A stretch of 50,643 bases of DNA. It comes from CAYMYN01 sp964394665 (GTDB lineage Bacteria > Planctomycetota > UBA1135 > GCA-002686595). The stretch's first letter is position 1. Every line of letters begins with the position of its first letter. Position numbers and translations under genes: made by a program. The notes under the pieces were generated by a model that was not told the DNA's origin, did not search any database, and worked only from the letters and a program-made list of their open reading frames with translations. Shown here in pieces: positions 43,337 to 50,643 of the stretch. The stretch covers positions 1 to 50,643 of the forward strand of contig CAYMYN010000030.1 in the NCBI GenBank assembly GCA_964394665.1. Reading direction: 5' to 3'.

Positions 43337-43342
43337 AGGATA
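43337..43342 (-). promoter_or_regulatory. Putative -10 box of tRNA-Leu
   Basis: TATCCT on the minus strand, 15 bases before the tRNA 5' end, identical to the -10 of tRNA-Cys. The -35 region (CGCACA, 43365-43360, 17-base spacer) is weak. Confidence 0.45.
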
Positions 43343-43415
43343 GCCGCTGCGCGTCTCGATGTGCGTCCGAAGCGGGGCCGCGTGGAAGCGAAGGCGCCCT
43401 CGCCGCTACCCGGGC

Positions 43416-43443
43416 TTGACCGCCGGCACCCGGGCCCTATCCT
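43416..43443 (+). promoter_or_regulatory. Strong promoter of tRNA-Cys
   Basis: TTGACC (43416-43421), 16 bases, TATCCT (43438-43443), 28 bases before the tRNA. Confidence 0.7.
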
Positions 43444-43471
43444 TCCTCCCCGCGCCCGAGCGGGCGCCCAG

Positions 43472-43546
43472 GGCGGCATAGCCAAGTGGCTAAGGCAACG
43501 GATTGCAAATCCGTCATCCCCGGTTCGAGTCCGGGTGCCGCCTCCA
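43472..43546 (+). tRNA. tRNA-Cys (anticodon GCA)
   Basis: A 75-base tRNA including an encoded CCA. Acceptor GGCGGCA pairs with TGCCGCC. The anticodon stem GGATT/AATCC encloses anticodon GCA, and the T-arm CCCGGTTCGAGTCCGGG is canonical. It has its own promoter at 43416-43443. Confidence 0.95.
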
Positions 43547-43703
43547 TCCTCGCCGCGGGATCCCTGTGCGCGGCTCGCCTGGGCTCGGATGGGGGTGCGT
43601 CGGGCCGCCGCGGGGTCTGGCTCGATCCGGGGCGGTGGCGCGTGGCCCGCATGGGGGCGGGATCGAGATAGAGTGGAACATGGCGGGTCCCGCGTTCCTC
43701 CCA

Positions 43704-43709
43704 TAGCAT
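43704..43709 (+). promoter_or_regulatory. Putative -10 box of the first large secreted protein gene
   Basis: TAGCAT 48 bases before the ATG at 43758. A second box TAGAGT lies at 43669-43674. No clear -35 for either. Confidence 0.3.
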
Positions 43710-43757
43710 CGGAGGCTTGCCGTTCTCTTCTCACCCCTTCCCCCGAGGGATCCCCCC

Positions 43758-45782
43758 ATGCATATGACCATCCGAGCGGTCGCGCTCGCCGGTGCCCTCT
43801 TGGCGCCCCTCTCCCTTGCAGCCGCCCAGGGCTCCAATGCCTGCGCCAGCGCGCAGCCCATCGCTGGCTTCGGCAACTTCGCCTTCAACAACTCGAGCGC
43901 GACGCAGGACGGACCTCCCTCCGCGGTCTGCAACGCGTTCGGTAGCGAGCAGATCGATCGGGACGTGTGGTTCGCCTGGACCGCGCCCAGCACGGGCAGC
44001 GTGGTGATGGAGACCTGCGGGCTCACCGGCGTCGACACCAAGATCGCGGCCTACGCGGGCATCTCCTGCCCCCCCGGCGCGCCCCTCGCGTGCAACGACG
44101 ACTCCTGCAACCTGCAGTCGCGCATCAACTTCGACGTGGTGGCGGGTTCCACCTACCTGCTGCGCGTCGGCACCTTCCCCGGGGCCTCCGGCGGCAGCGG
44201 CCAGTTCTCGATCGGCGCCGGCACGAGCCAGGGTTGCCCGCAGCCGAGCACCGGCCCGGACGTGATCGTCGGTGCGCTGACCGGCATCAGCCGCTACGGC
44301 ATCGTGAGCGGGGTGACCGGCTACGCGATCGGCACCGACTCCTGCAACATCGGCAACCAGGGCCTGCTGTGGGTCTCGAACACCAACCAGCACCCGGTCA
44401 TCGGGCAGAACATCTACCGCCTGAAGGACAACCGCTTCGAGCAGCTCGGCCAGAGCTGGCTCAAGCACGGCTTTACCGCGCTGCAGCAGGACCTGTGCTG
44501 CCCCTGCTCGCCCTCGGGCACCGGGAGCATCCTGGGCGTCGGTTGCTCCGACCCCTACAGCTCCAGCCTGAACGGCAGCCAGGGGGGCCTCGGCCCGCGT
44601 TGGGAGGTCAACCCCTACACCGGCAACTTCAGCTATCCCTACGCCTTCCAGGGCGTGACCGGGAACGACGTGTACAAGCGCATCCAGGTGCGCAACGACG
44701 ACCTCTCGCCGGCCCTCAACCCGGGCGCGCGCTACTTCGGCGAGGGCCAGTACGTGACCCCCGACGACGCGGCGGCGGGCAACCAGAACAACAACGCCTC
44801 CTACCGTGAGATCACCGTCGGCAGCCTGACCTCCACCGGCTGGTCCCTCTCGTTCACCGGCGCCACCCAGCGCGAGCTCCCGGCCATCTACGCCTGGAAG
44901 GCGATCAACCCCAACGTCCAGCTCGAGGAGGTCTTCCTCCCCAACGACGGGTTGGTGATCGTGGCCAGCCTCGCCACGCAGAACCAGGACAGCACCTGGC
45001 ACTACGAGTACGCCGTCTTCAACCTGAACTCGAACCGAGCCGTGGGCTCCTTCGCGATCCCGGCCCTGCCCGGCGTGCAGGTGACCAACATCGGCTTCCA
45101 CGACGTCGACGCGCACTCCGGCGATCCCTACTCGAACGCCGACTGGCCCGGCCAGGTCTCCGGCGGCAGCGTGAACTGGGCCACCACGCCCCACGCCCAG
45201 AACCCGCTGGCGAACCCCATCCGCTGGGGCACGCTCTACAACTTCCGCTTCGACGCCGACACGCCGCCGGTGGCGGGCTCGGCCACGTTGGGTCTGTTCC
45301 TGCCCGGCACGCCGACCTCGGTCGCCGTCAACGTCCCGGTCCCCAGCGACCCGGGCAACTGCGTGGTGACGAACTACTGCCTGACCGCGCCCAACTCGGC
45401 CGGACCGGGCGCGACCCTCAGCCACCAGGGTTCGACGAGCATCGGCGCGAACGACTTCACCCTGGTCTCGAGCGGCGGCATCCCCGGGCAGTTCGGCCTC
45501 TTCTACTACGGCCCGAACCAGATCCAGGTCGCCTTCGGGGACGGGTTCCGCTGCATCGGCGCGGGCGGCATCGGCATCTTCCGCCTGTCCCCGGCCCAGA
45601 CCTTCAACGGCGCGGGCCAGAGCACCAAGCAGGTGAACTTCAACCTGCCGCCCGCCAACTCCGGTCCCGGCACGATCCAGAGCGGTTCGACCTGGAACTT
45701 CCAGCACTGGTACCGCGACCCCGCCGCCGGCGGCGCGGGCTTCAACTTCTCCGACGGTCTGTCGGCGACCTTCTGCCCGTGA
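43758..45782 (+). CDS. Large secreted protein with PPC-like N-terminal domain and C-terminal YC/FCP module
   Basis: A 674-residue protein with a signal peptide (MHMTIRAVALAGALLAPLSL, cleavage near AAAQ). Residues 25-155 form a beta-sandwich domain resembling PPC-type domains (DVWFAWTAPSTGSV, DTKIAAYAG, PLACNDDSCNLQS, YLLRVGTFPGA). Residues 165-535 are a large conserved region (GPDVIVGALTGISRYG, NTNQHPVIGQNIYRLKDNRF, EQLGQSWLKHGFTALQ, YVTPDDAAAGNQNNNASYRE, ANPIRWGTLYNFRFDAD). Residues 540-674 are a C-terminal module (NYCLTAPNSAGPGATLSHQG to FSDGLSATFCP). I recognise this layout from planctomycete secreted proteins, but no biochemical role is known to me. GAGGGA precedes the ATG. A closely related gene follows. 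Confidence 0.9.
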   Translation: MHMTIRAVALAGALLAPLSLAAAQGSNACASAQPIAGFGNFAFNNSSATQDGPPSAVCNAFGSEQIDRDVWFAWTAPSTGSVVMETCGLTGVDTKIAAYAGISCPPGAPLACNDDSCNLQSRINFDVVAGSTYLLRVGTFPGASGGSGQFSIGAGTSQGCPQPSTGPDVIVGALTGISRYGIVSGVTGYAIGTDSCNIGNQGLLWVSNTNQHPVIGQNIYRLKDNRFEQLGQSWLKHGFTALQQDLCCPCSPSGTGSILGVGCSDPYSSSLNGSQGGLGPRWEVNPYTGNFSYPYAFQGVTGNDVYKRIQVRNDDLSPALNPGARYFGEGQYVTPDDAAAGNQNNNASYREITVGSLTSTGWSLSFTGATQRELPAIYAWKAINPNVQLEEVFLPNDGLVIVASLATQNQDSTWHYEYAVFNLNSNRAVGSFAIPALPGVQVTNIGFHDVDAHSGDPYSNADWPGQVSGGSVNWATTPHAQNPLANPIRWGTLYNFRFDADTPPVAGSATLGLFLPGTPTSVAVNVPVPSDPGNCVVTNYCLTAPNSAGPGATLSHQGSTSIGANDFTLVSSGGIPGQFGLFYYGPNQIQVAFGDGFRCIGAGGIGIFRLSPAQTFNGAGQSTKQVNFNLPPANSGPGTIQSGSTWNFQHWYRDPAAGGAGFNFSDGLSATFCP

Positions 45783-45813
45783 GGGCGGCGGGCTCTTGCC
45801 CGCTCGAACGCGC

Positions 45814-45849
45814 GCGCCCCGTCCCTCCCGCCGTGGAGGGGCGGGGCGC
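45814..45849. terminator. GC-rich hairpin between the two paralogous secreted-protein genes
   Basis: GCGCCCCGTCCCTC (45814-45827) pairs with GAGGGGCGGGGCGC (45836-45849) with a single G-T mismatch and an 8-base loop, 32 bases after the first gene. No T-run. Confidence 0.5.
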
Positions 45850-45915
45850 CGCGCTTGACGGGAGCCGCGCGCTCCCGCGGATCTCGGGGGCTACCCCAAC
45901 TCGTCAGGGGGCGAC

Positions 45916-45921
45916 TAGACT
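45916..45921 (+). promoter_or_regulatory. Putative -10 box of the second large secreted protein gene
   Basis: TAGACT 64 bases before the ATG at 45986. TTGACG at 45855-45860 is too far away to be its -35. Confidence 0.3.
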
Positions 45922-45985
45922 CGCACCCGTCCCCGCAGGACGCCCCCAGACCCCCGTCCCCCTTCCTCCCCCCGAGGTTCCGTCC

Positions 45986-48424
45986 ATGCTCCCCGCCTCC
46001 CCCTCGCGCATGCTCCTTGTCGCCTTGCTCTGCGCGGGCCCGGCCCTGGCCCAGGGCAGCGATGCCTGCTCCGGCGCCCAGCCGCTCTCGGGCAACGGCA
46101 ACTTCAACTTCGTCCTGCTCGGCGCGACCACCGACGGCTTGCCCAGCGCCACCTGCAACTTCTTCGGCCAGGACCAGATCGCCAGCGACGTGTGGTTCCT
46201 GTGGACGGCGACGCAGACCGGATCGGTCACGGTCCAGACCTGCGGGGTGACCAGCGGCGTCGACACGAAGATCGCCGCCTATCCTGGCCTCGAGGTCTGC
46301 CCGCCCTCGACCGTGCTGGCCTGCAACGACGACGTGTGCGGGCTGCAGTCGAGCATCACCTTCCCGATCGTGGCCGGAGGGACCTATCGCCTGCGCGTCG
46401 GGACCTACCCGGGGGCGGCCCAGGGCACGGGGCAGATCAACGTGCAGCAGTCGGGCGGCAGCACGGGCAACGACGCCTGCGCCACGCCGACCGTCATCGC
46501 GGGCCCGGGTCTGTTCTCGTTCGACCTCAACAACGCCACGACCGACGGTCCGCCGTCCGCGGCCTGCGACTTCTTCGGTCAGCAGCAGATCGAGCGCGAC
46601 GTGTGGTTCGCCTGGACGGCGACCAGCACCGAGGTGGTCACGATGCGCACCTGCAGCCTGACCACGATCGACACCAAGATGGCCGTCTACTCCGGGACGA
46701 GCTGCCCGCCCGCGGCGCCGCTCGCCTGCAACGACGACGCTTGTAGCCTGCAGAGCAGCCTGGCCTTCAGCGCCGTCAGCGGCAACGTGTACCTCGTGCG
46801 CGTCGGCGTCTATCCCGGCGCTACCCCCGGCACGGGCCAGCTCGAGGTCCTGACCGGCGTCGGTGGCGATGAGTGCAACCCGCTCGCCAGCGGCCCGGAC
46901 GTGATCGTCGGCGACCTCAACGGCATCACGCGCTGGGGCACGGTGGGGGGCATCACCGGCTACTCGATCGGCACGGACTCGTGCAACGTGGGGGACCAGA
47001 ACCTGGCTTGGTTCGCGAGCACCAACCAGCACCCGGTCATCGCCCAGAACCTGTTCCGCCTCCACGAGGGGCGCTTCGAGCAGCTCGGCCAGAGCTGGCT
47101 CAAGCACGGCTTCGCGGCGCTGAACCTCAACCTGTGCTGCTCGTGCAACAACCCCGGCAGCGGCAGCCTCTTGGGCGTGGGTTGCTCCGACCCCTACGAC
47201 TCCTCGCTCAACGGCAGCCAGGGGGGGCTCGGGCCGCGCTGGGAGGTCGATGCCCACACCGGCGCCTTCCCGTACCCCTTCGCCACCAGCGGCCAGACCG
47301 GCAACGCGATCTACAAGCGCCTGCAGGTCGTGCAGAACGACCTCAGCCCGGCGCTCTTTCCCGGCGCGCAGTTCTTCGCCGAGGGCCACTACGTGACCCC
47401 CGACGACGCGGCCGCGGGCAACCAGCTCAACAACGCCTCCTACCGCCCGGTGGCGGTGGGGGCCCTGGGCGGGGACGGCTACGCTCTCTCGTTCAACGGG
47501 CCCACGGTGCGGCGCAAGGCGGCCATCTACGCCTGGCAGGCGGCCGATCCGGGCGTGCAGCTCAGCGAGGTCGACGTCCCCGGCGCGGGCCGCGTGGTCG
47601 TCGGCGCGCGCGTGACGCAGGTGAACGCGAGCACCTGGCGCTATGAATACGCCGTCTACAACATGACCCTGACCCGCGGAGTGGGGGCCTTCCGCCTGCC
47701 CGTAGGCGCGGGCACCGTGCCGAGCGCGATCGGGTTCCGCGGCGTTCCCGGCCACTCGGGCGATCCCTACAGCAGCGCGGCCTGGACCTCGCAGCTAGGG
47801 GGCGGGGAACTCGCCTGGCGCACCCAGACCTTCTCCCAGAACCCCTTCGCCAACCCGATCCGTTGGGGGACGCTCTACAACTTCCGCTTCGAGGCCGACG
47901 CCGCGCCGACGACGGCCAACGCCACGCTGGAGCTGTTCGCGCCCGGCACTCCGGGCTCGGTCAGCGTGGCGCTGCCGGCGCCTTCGGGCTCGGGCAACTG
48001 CGGCTGGGTCACCTACTGCGTGACCGCGCCCAATTCCCAGGGCGCGGGCGCGACGGTCACGGCCCTCGGCTCGACCAGCATCGCCGCCAACGACTTCGTG
48101 CTGCACGCCGCGGCGGCCGTCCCGAACCAGTTCGGCCTCTTCTACTACGGCGCGTCACAGATCCAGGCCCCGTTCGGGGACGGAGTGCGCTGCGTCGGCG
48201 CCGGCGGCATCGGCATCTTCCGCCTCTCGCCGGCCCAACTCGGCAACTTCGTGGGCGAGATCACGCGCCCGGTGAACTTCGGCGCGCCGCCGACGAACGC
48301 CGGCCCGGGCGCCATCCAGCCCGGCTCGACCTGGAACTTCCAGCTCTGGTATCGCGACCCCGCGGGCCCCGGCGGCAGCGGGTTCAACCTCTCCAACGGC
48401 CTCTCGGCGACCTTCTGCCCCTGA
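45986..48424 (+). CDS. Large secreted protein, paralogue with duplicated N-terminal PPC-like domain
   Basis: An 812-residue protein with a signal peptide (SRMLLVALLCAGPALAQ). It repeats the layout of the preceding gene but has two copies of the N-terminal beta-sandwich domain: residues about 22-155 (DVWFLWTATQTGSVTVQTCG, ACNDDVCGLQS) and 165-290 (DVWFAWTATSTEVVTMRTC, ACNDDACSLQS). The large middle region (GPDVIVGDLNGITRWG, NQHPVIAQNLFRL, EQLGQSWLKHGF, YVTPDDAAAGNQLNNASYR, NPIRWGTLYNFRFEAD) and the C-terminal module (TYCVTAPNSQGAGATVTALG to LSNGLSATFCP) are highly similar to the first protein. The pair clearly arose by tandem duplication. Function unknown; cell-surface or extracellular. Confidence 0.9.
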   Translation: MLPASPSRMLLVALLCAGPALAQGSDACSGAQPLSGNGNFNFVLLGATTDGLPSATCNFFGQDQIASDVWFLWTATQTGSVTVQTCGVTSGVDTKIAAYPGLEVCPPSTVLACNDDVCGLQSSITFPIVAGGTYRLRVGTYPGAAQGTGQINVQQSGGSTGNDACATPTVIAGPGLFSFDLNNATTDGPPSAACDFFGQQQIERDVWFAWTATSTEVVTMRTCSLTTIDTKMAVYSGTSCPPAAPLACNDDACSLQSSLAFSAVSGNVYLVRVGVYPGATPGTGQLEVLTGVGGDECNPLASGPDVIVGDLNGITRWGTVGGITGYSIGTDSCNVGDQNLAWFASTNQHPVIAQNLFRLHEGRFEQLGQSWLKHGFAALNLNLCCSCNNPGSGSLLGVGCSDPYDSSLNGSQGGLGPRWEVDAHTGAFPYPFATSGQTGNAIYKRLQVVQNDLSPALFPGAQFFAEGHYVTPDDAAAGNQLNNASYRPVAVGALGGDGYALSFNGPTVRRKAAIYAWQAADPGVQLSEVDVPGAGRVVVGARVTQVNASTWRYEYAVYNMTLTRGVGAFRLPVGAGTVPSAIGFRGVPGHSGDPYSSAAWTSQLGGGELAWRTQTFSQNPFANPIRWGTLYNFRFEADAAPTTANATLELFAPGTPGSVSVALPAPSGSGNCGWVTYCVTAPNSQGAGATVTALGSTSIAANDFVLHAAAAVPNQFGLFYYGASQIQAPFGDGVRCVGAGGIGIFRLSPAQLGNFVGEITRPVNFGAPPTNAGPGAIQPGSTWNFQLWYRDPAGPGGSGFNLSNGLSATFCP

Positions 48425-48558
48425 CGGTCTGAGGAGGGTCGAGCGGGCCCGGAGCAGACCATCCAGACGGCCTCTCGGAGTGCTCGAGTTCCTCTCGCAC
48501 GCTGAGCGTCGATCCCAGCGACAAGGTGCTGAGTTCGAGTCGGGCCCCGGCCTTCGGG

Positions 48559-48564
48559 TAGCAT
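48559..48564 (+). promoter_or_regulatory. Putative -10 box of the two-component operon
   Basis: TAGCAT 21 bases before the ATG at 48586. The -35 (TTCGAG, about 19 bases upstream) is weak. Confidence 0.35.
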
Positions 48565-48585
48565 CCCGGAGGCCGGGGCCCTCGC

Positions 48586-49260
48586 ATGCGCATCCTGCTC
48601 GTCGACGACGACCCCAAGCTGCGGCGCTACGTGCAACGCGGCCTCGAAGAGCATGGGCTGGCGTGCGAGACGGCCGCCGACGCGGCCGAAGCGCGGACGT
48701 GCGTCGCGCGGGGGGGGCCCTTCGACCTGCTGCTGCTCGACGTGCTGATGCCCGGCGAGGACGGCTGGCGCTTGCTCGAGGAGCTGCGCGCCGGCGGCGA
48801 TCCGACGCCGGTCATCTTCCTGACGGCGGTCGCCGGAGTGGACGACCGCGTGCGGGGCCTGCGCCTGGGGGCCGACGACTACGTCAGCAAGCCCTTCGAG
48901 CTGCGCGAGTTGCTGGCGCGCATCGAAGCCGTGCTGCGGCGGCGGGACGCGCTCCTCCCGCTCGTCGTGGGGGACCTGCGCCTCGACCGGGCCCACCGCG
49001 TGCTGGAGCGCGACGGCCAGCGCATCGAGACCAGCCCGCGGGAGTTCGAGCTGCTGCAGGCGCTCGCCGAGGCGCGCGGCGAGGTGCTCTCGCGCGCGGA
49101 GCTGCTGCGCCGCGTGTGGGGCATCGGGTTCGATCCGGAGACCAACGTCGTCGAGGTCGCCATCGCGCGCCTGCGCCGGCGGCTGCGTAGCGGAGGACGG
49201 GCGCACATCGAAACCGTCACCGGCAAGGGGTACCGCCTGAGCGCGGGGGTCGGCCCGTGA
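48586..49260 (+). CDS. OmpR/PhoB-family response regulator
   Basis: A 224-residue protein. The receiver domain (1-115) has the acidic pair VDDDP, the phosphorylation Asp in LLLLDVLMPGEDGW near residue 51, the Thr in FLTAVAG and the Lys in DDYVSKPFELRELLARI. The C-terminal winged helix (125-220) has RLDRAHRVLERDG, TSPREFELLQALAEARGEVLSR and the recognition-helix region VVEVAIARLRRRLRSGG with the ending VTGKGYRL. It is activated by the kinase encoded next, whose GTG start overlaps its stop (GTGA). Targets unknown. Confidence 0.95.
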   Translation: MRILLVDDDPKLRRYVQRGLEEHGLACETAADAAEARTCVARGGPFDLLLLDVLMPGEDGWRLLEELRAGGDPTPVIFLTAVAGVDDRVRGLRLGADDYVSKPFELRELLARIEAVLRRRDALLPLVVGDLRLDRAHRVLERDGQRIETSPREFELLQALAEARGEVLSRAELLRRVWGIGFDPETNVVEVAIARLRRRLRSGGRAHIETVTGKGYRLSAGVGP

Positions 49261-50643
49261 CGCGCCGGCCCTGGACGCTGGCGCGCAGCCTGGCCCTGCG
49301 CTTCGCGCTCTCGAGCCTGCTGTTGATCGGTGGGGTCGCGGGCCTGAGCGCCTGGTACCTCGGCCAGAGCGTGCGGCGCGAGCTCAGCTCCTTGGCGCAG
49401 GAGGAGCTGGACGAGATGCGCGTGCTCCTGACCCTCGAGGAGCTCACCCCCGCGGCCTTCGAGCGCATCGCAGAGGAGCTGTCGCGCCAGCACCTCGAGG
49501 TGCCCATCGCCTGGCGCGTGTGGACCGCGGAAGGCGAGCTCTGGGGCGACTTCGGCGCGACCCAGCTCCTGGAGGTCGAGCTGCCGGCGCACGCTGCGCC
49601 GCGCGAGACGCGTTGGCTGGGCGGGGGCCGCGCCTGGCGCGTCGACGAGCTGGGCCAGGGTCTGGTGGCCGGGGTCCTGCTCGACGGCCGCGAGCCGCTC
49701 GGGCTGCTGCGCCGGTATGAGCTCTTCGCGCTCGTGATCCTGGCCGCCGGGGGCGCGCTGATGGTCGGCGCGGGGGCCCTCTTCGGCCGGCGCGTGGCGC
49801 GCTTGCTGCGGGCCGTGGCCGAGGGCGTGCGCGCCGTGCGCAGCCCCGATCAGCCCCTCGAGTTGGTGCTCCCCGAAGCCCCCGAGGAGATCCGCGCCGT
49901 GGCCGAATCCCTGCACGCGATGCTGGCCCAGATCCGCCGCGAGGGCGAACGCGCCCGGCTCCTGACCGTCGGCATGGCCCACGACCTGCGCTCGCCGATC
50001 CAGAACCTCCTGGGCGAGACCGAAGTGGCCCTCCTGCGCGAGCGCAGCGGGGACGAGTATCGCGAGGTGCTCACCAGCCATCTCGAGGACCTGCGCGAGC
50101 TGGGCCGCGTGGTGGACAACCTGGTGCTCCTGTGCGCGGCGCCCGGCTCGCGCCAAGCCTCCGCGGGGACGCGCTTCGACCTGGGGGACGAGTTCCGCCT
50201 GCGCCTCGAGCGCCAACGGGAGCGCGCGCGGCGCCGCGGCGTCACGCTCGAGGTCGAGACCTCGGGCGACCTGTGGATCCGCGGCGACCGCGAGGCCCTG
50301 CTCCTGGCCGTCGAGAACGTGGTCGACAACGCCATCCAGTGGTCGCCGCCCGCAGGCACGGTCGCCGTCCACCTGCGGGGGGAACGGGATGCGCTCGAGG
50401 TGTGGGTGGACGACGAGGGCCCGGGCGTGCCCGAAGACCAGCGCGAACGCGTCTTCGAGCCCTTCTACCGCTCCGCGCCCCTCGATGGCCGGCGCGTCGG
50501 CTACGGCCTCGGTCTGGCCCTGGCGCGCAGCGCGGTCGGCGCCCAGGGCGGCGCGATCCGGGTCGAGAGCGCGCCCCGGGGCGGCGCCCGTTTCCATCTG
50601 CGCCTTCCGCGCGGGGACGAGCGCGGCGACGGCCGCGGCGGCG
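49257..50643 (+). CDS. Membrane sensor histidine kinase, 3' partial
   Basis: At least 462 residues; the frame is still open at the right edge. The GTG start overlaps the response regulator stop. Two membrane helices (ALSSLLLIGGVAGLSAWYL, about residues 13-32, and LFALVILAAGGALMVGAGAL, about 155-175) flank a periplasmic sensor part of about 120 residues. A HAMP-like linker leads to the H-box VGMAHDLRSPIQNL near residue 240. The ATPase domain has the N-box ENVVDNAIQWSP, G1 DDEGPGVPED, F-box FEPFYRS and G2 GYGLGLALAR. All key residues are present, so it should be active. Only the extreme C-terminus is missing. The signal is unknown. Confidence 0.92.
   Translation, partial: MTRRPWTLARSLALRFALSSLLLIGGVAGLSAWYLGQSVRRELSSLAQEELDEMRVLLTLEELTPAAFERIAEELSRQHLEVPIAWRVWTAEGELWGDFGATQLLEVELPAHAAPRETRWLGGGRAWRVDELGQGLVAGVLLDGREPLGLLRRYELFALVILAAGGALMVGAGALFGRRVARLLRAVAEGVRAVRSPDQPLELVLPEAPEEIRAVAESLHAMLAQIRREGERARLLTVGMAHDLRSPIQNLLGETEVALLRERSGDEYREVLTSHLEDLRELGRVVDNLVLLCAAPGSRQASAGTRFDLGDEFRLRLERQRERARRRGVTLEVETSGDLWIRGDREALLLAVENVVDNAIQWSPPAGTVAVHLRGERDALEVWVDDEGPGVPEDQRERVFEPFYRSAPLDGRRVGYGLGLALARSAVGAQGGAIRVESAPRGGARFHLRLPRGDERGDGRGG

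Noticed and set aside
43731..47755. Long minus-strand frames opposite the two large secreted proteins
   Set aside because: Their repeated look (AEPALAELLE-like segments) only mirrors the duplication of the real plus-strand genes.

Overview
The window is a stretch of very GC-rich bacterial chromosome (about 70% G+C or more, judged by eye). It most likely comes from a planctomycete of the uncultured or recently cultured kind. Pointers to this are: two large Hanks-type serine/threonine kinases, one directly behind an ECF-type sigma factor; a TPR protein carrying two RNA-polymerase-alpha C-terminal domains; secreted parallel beta-helix proteins; and two very similar large secreted proteins ending in a 'YC..APNS.G.GA ... 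FCP' module of a kind I associate with planctomycete secretomes. The organism is an inference; no rRNA is present.

Layout. 1-5753: a gene cut by the left edge, with an HEEGH putative zinc site, then an ECF-like sigma factor and a membrane-anchored kinase with an extracytoplasmic domain. 5648-7228 (minus): a second kinase whose C-terminal TPR part is present but out of frame, as if an internal deletion had removed the membrane segment. 7488-9679: secreted beta-helix protein and a CDF metal exporter. 9821-11468 (minus): a two-gene operon led by a secreted HEWAH protein and driven by a textbook promoter. 12104-20906: a mixed run of transporters (CaCA exchanger, APC permease), two acetyltransferase genes (one fused to a P-loop kinase), a GFA-family protein, a methyltransferase, a translationally coupled pair of exported proteins and two small genes.

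21074-26608 (minus): ruvA-serA-serB-aminotransferase, which gives the whole phosphorylated serine pathway in one operon. Upstream of it is the TPR/double alpha-CTD gene with its own promoter. 27034-36379 (plus): core housekeeping genes murA, ffh, rpsP, maf, rpmE, prfA and prmC. Among them sit an endonuclease-III-like protein that has lost both catalytic residues but kept its [4Fe-4S] loop and gained a long Lys/Ala tail, and an unknown membrane protein between prfA and prmC. 36396-41643: PilZ (minus), ssb, a MoaD-MoaE fusion, ETF-ubiquinone oxidoreductase and a leucyl aminopeptidase.

41886-48424: a secreted beta-helix protein, two back-to-back tRNA genes (Leu-TAA minus, Cys-GCA plus) and the two large paralogous secreted proteins. 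The second of these has a duplicated N-terminal domain. 48586-end: an OmpR-type response regulator overlapping a sensor kinase cut by the right edge.

I see no insertion sequence, prophage or CRISPR. The most interesting objects are the catalytically dead Nth-like protein with a histone-H1-like tail, the TPR/double alpha-CTD protein, and the kinase with the apparent internal deletion. Promoters follow one pattern: a TAnnnT -10 box (TACCCT, TAGGGT, TAGCCT, TACACT) and, at the best sites, a TTGnC-like -35 box 16-18 bases upstream.
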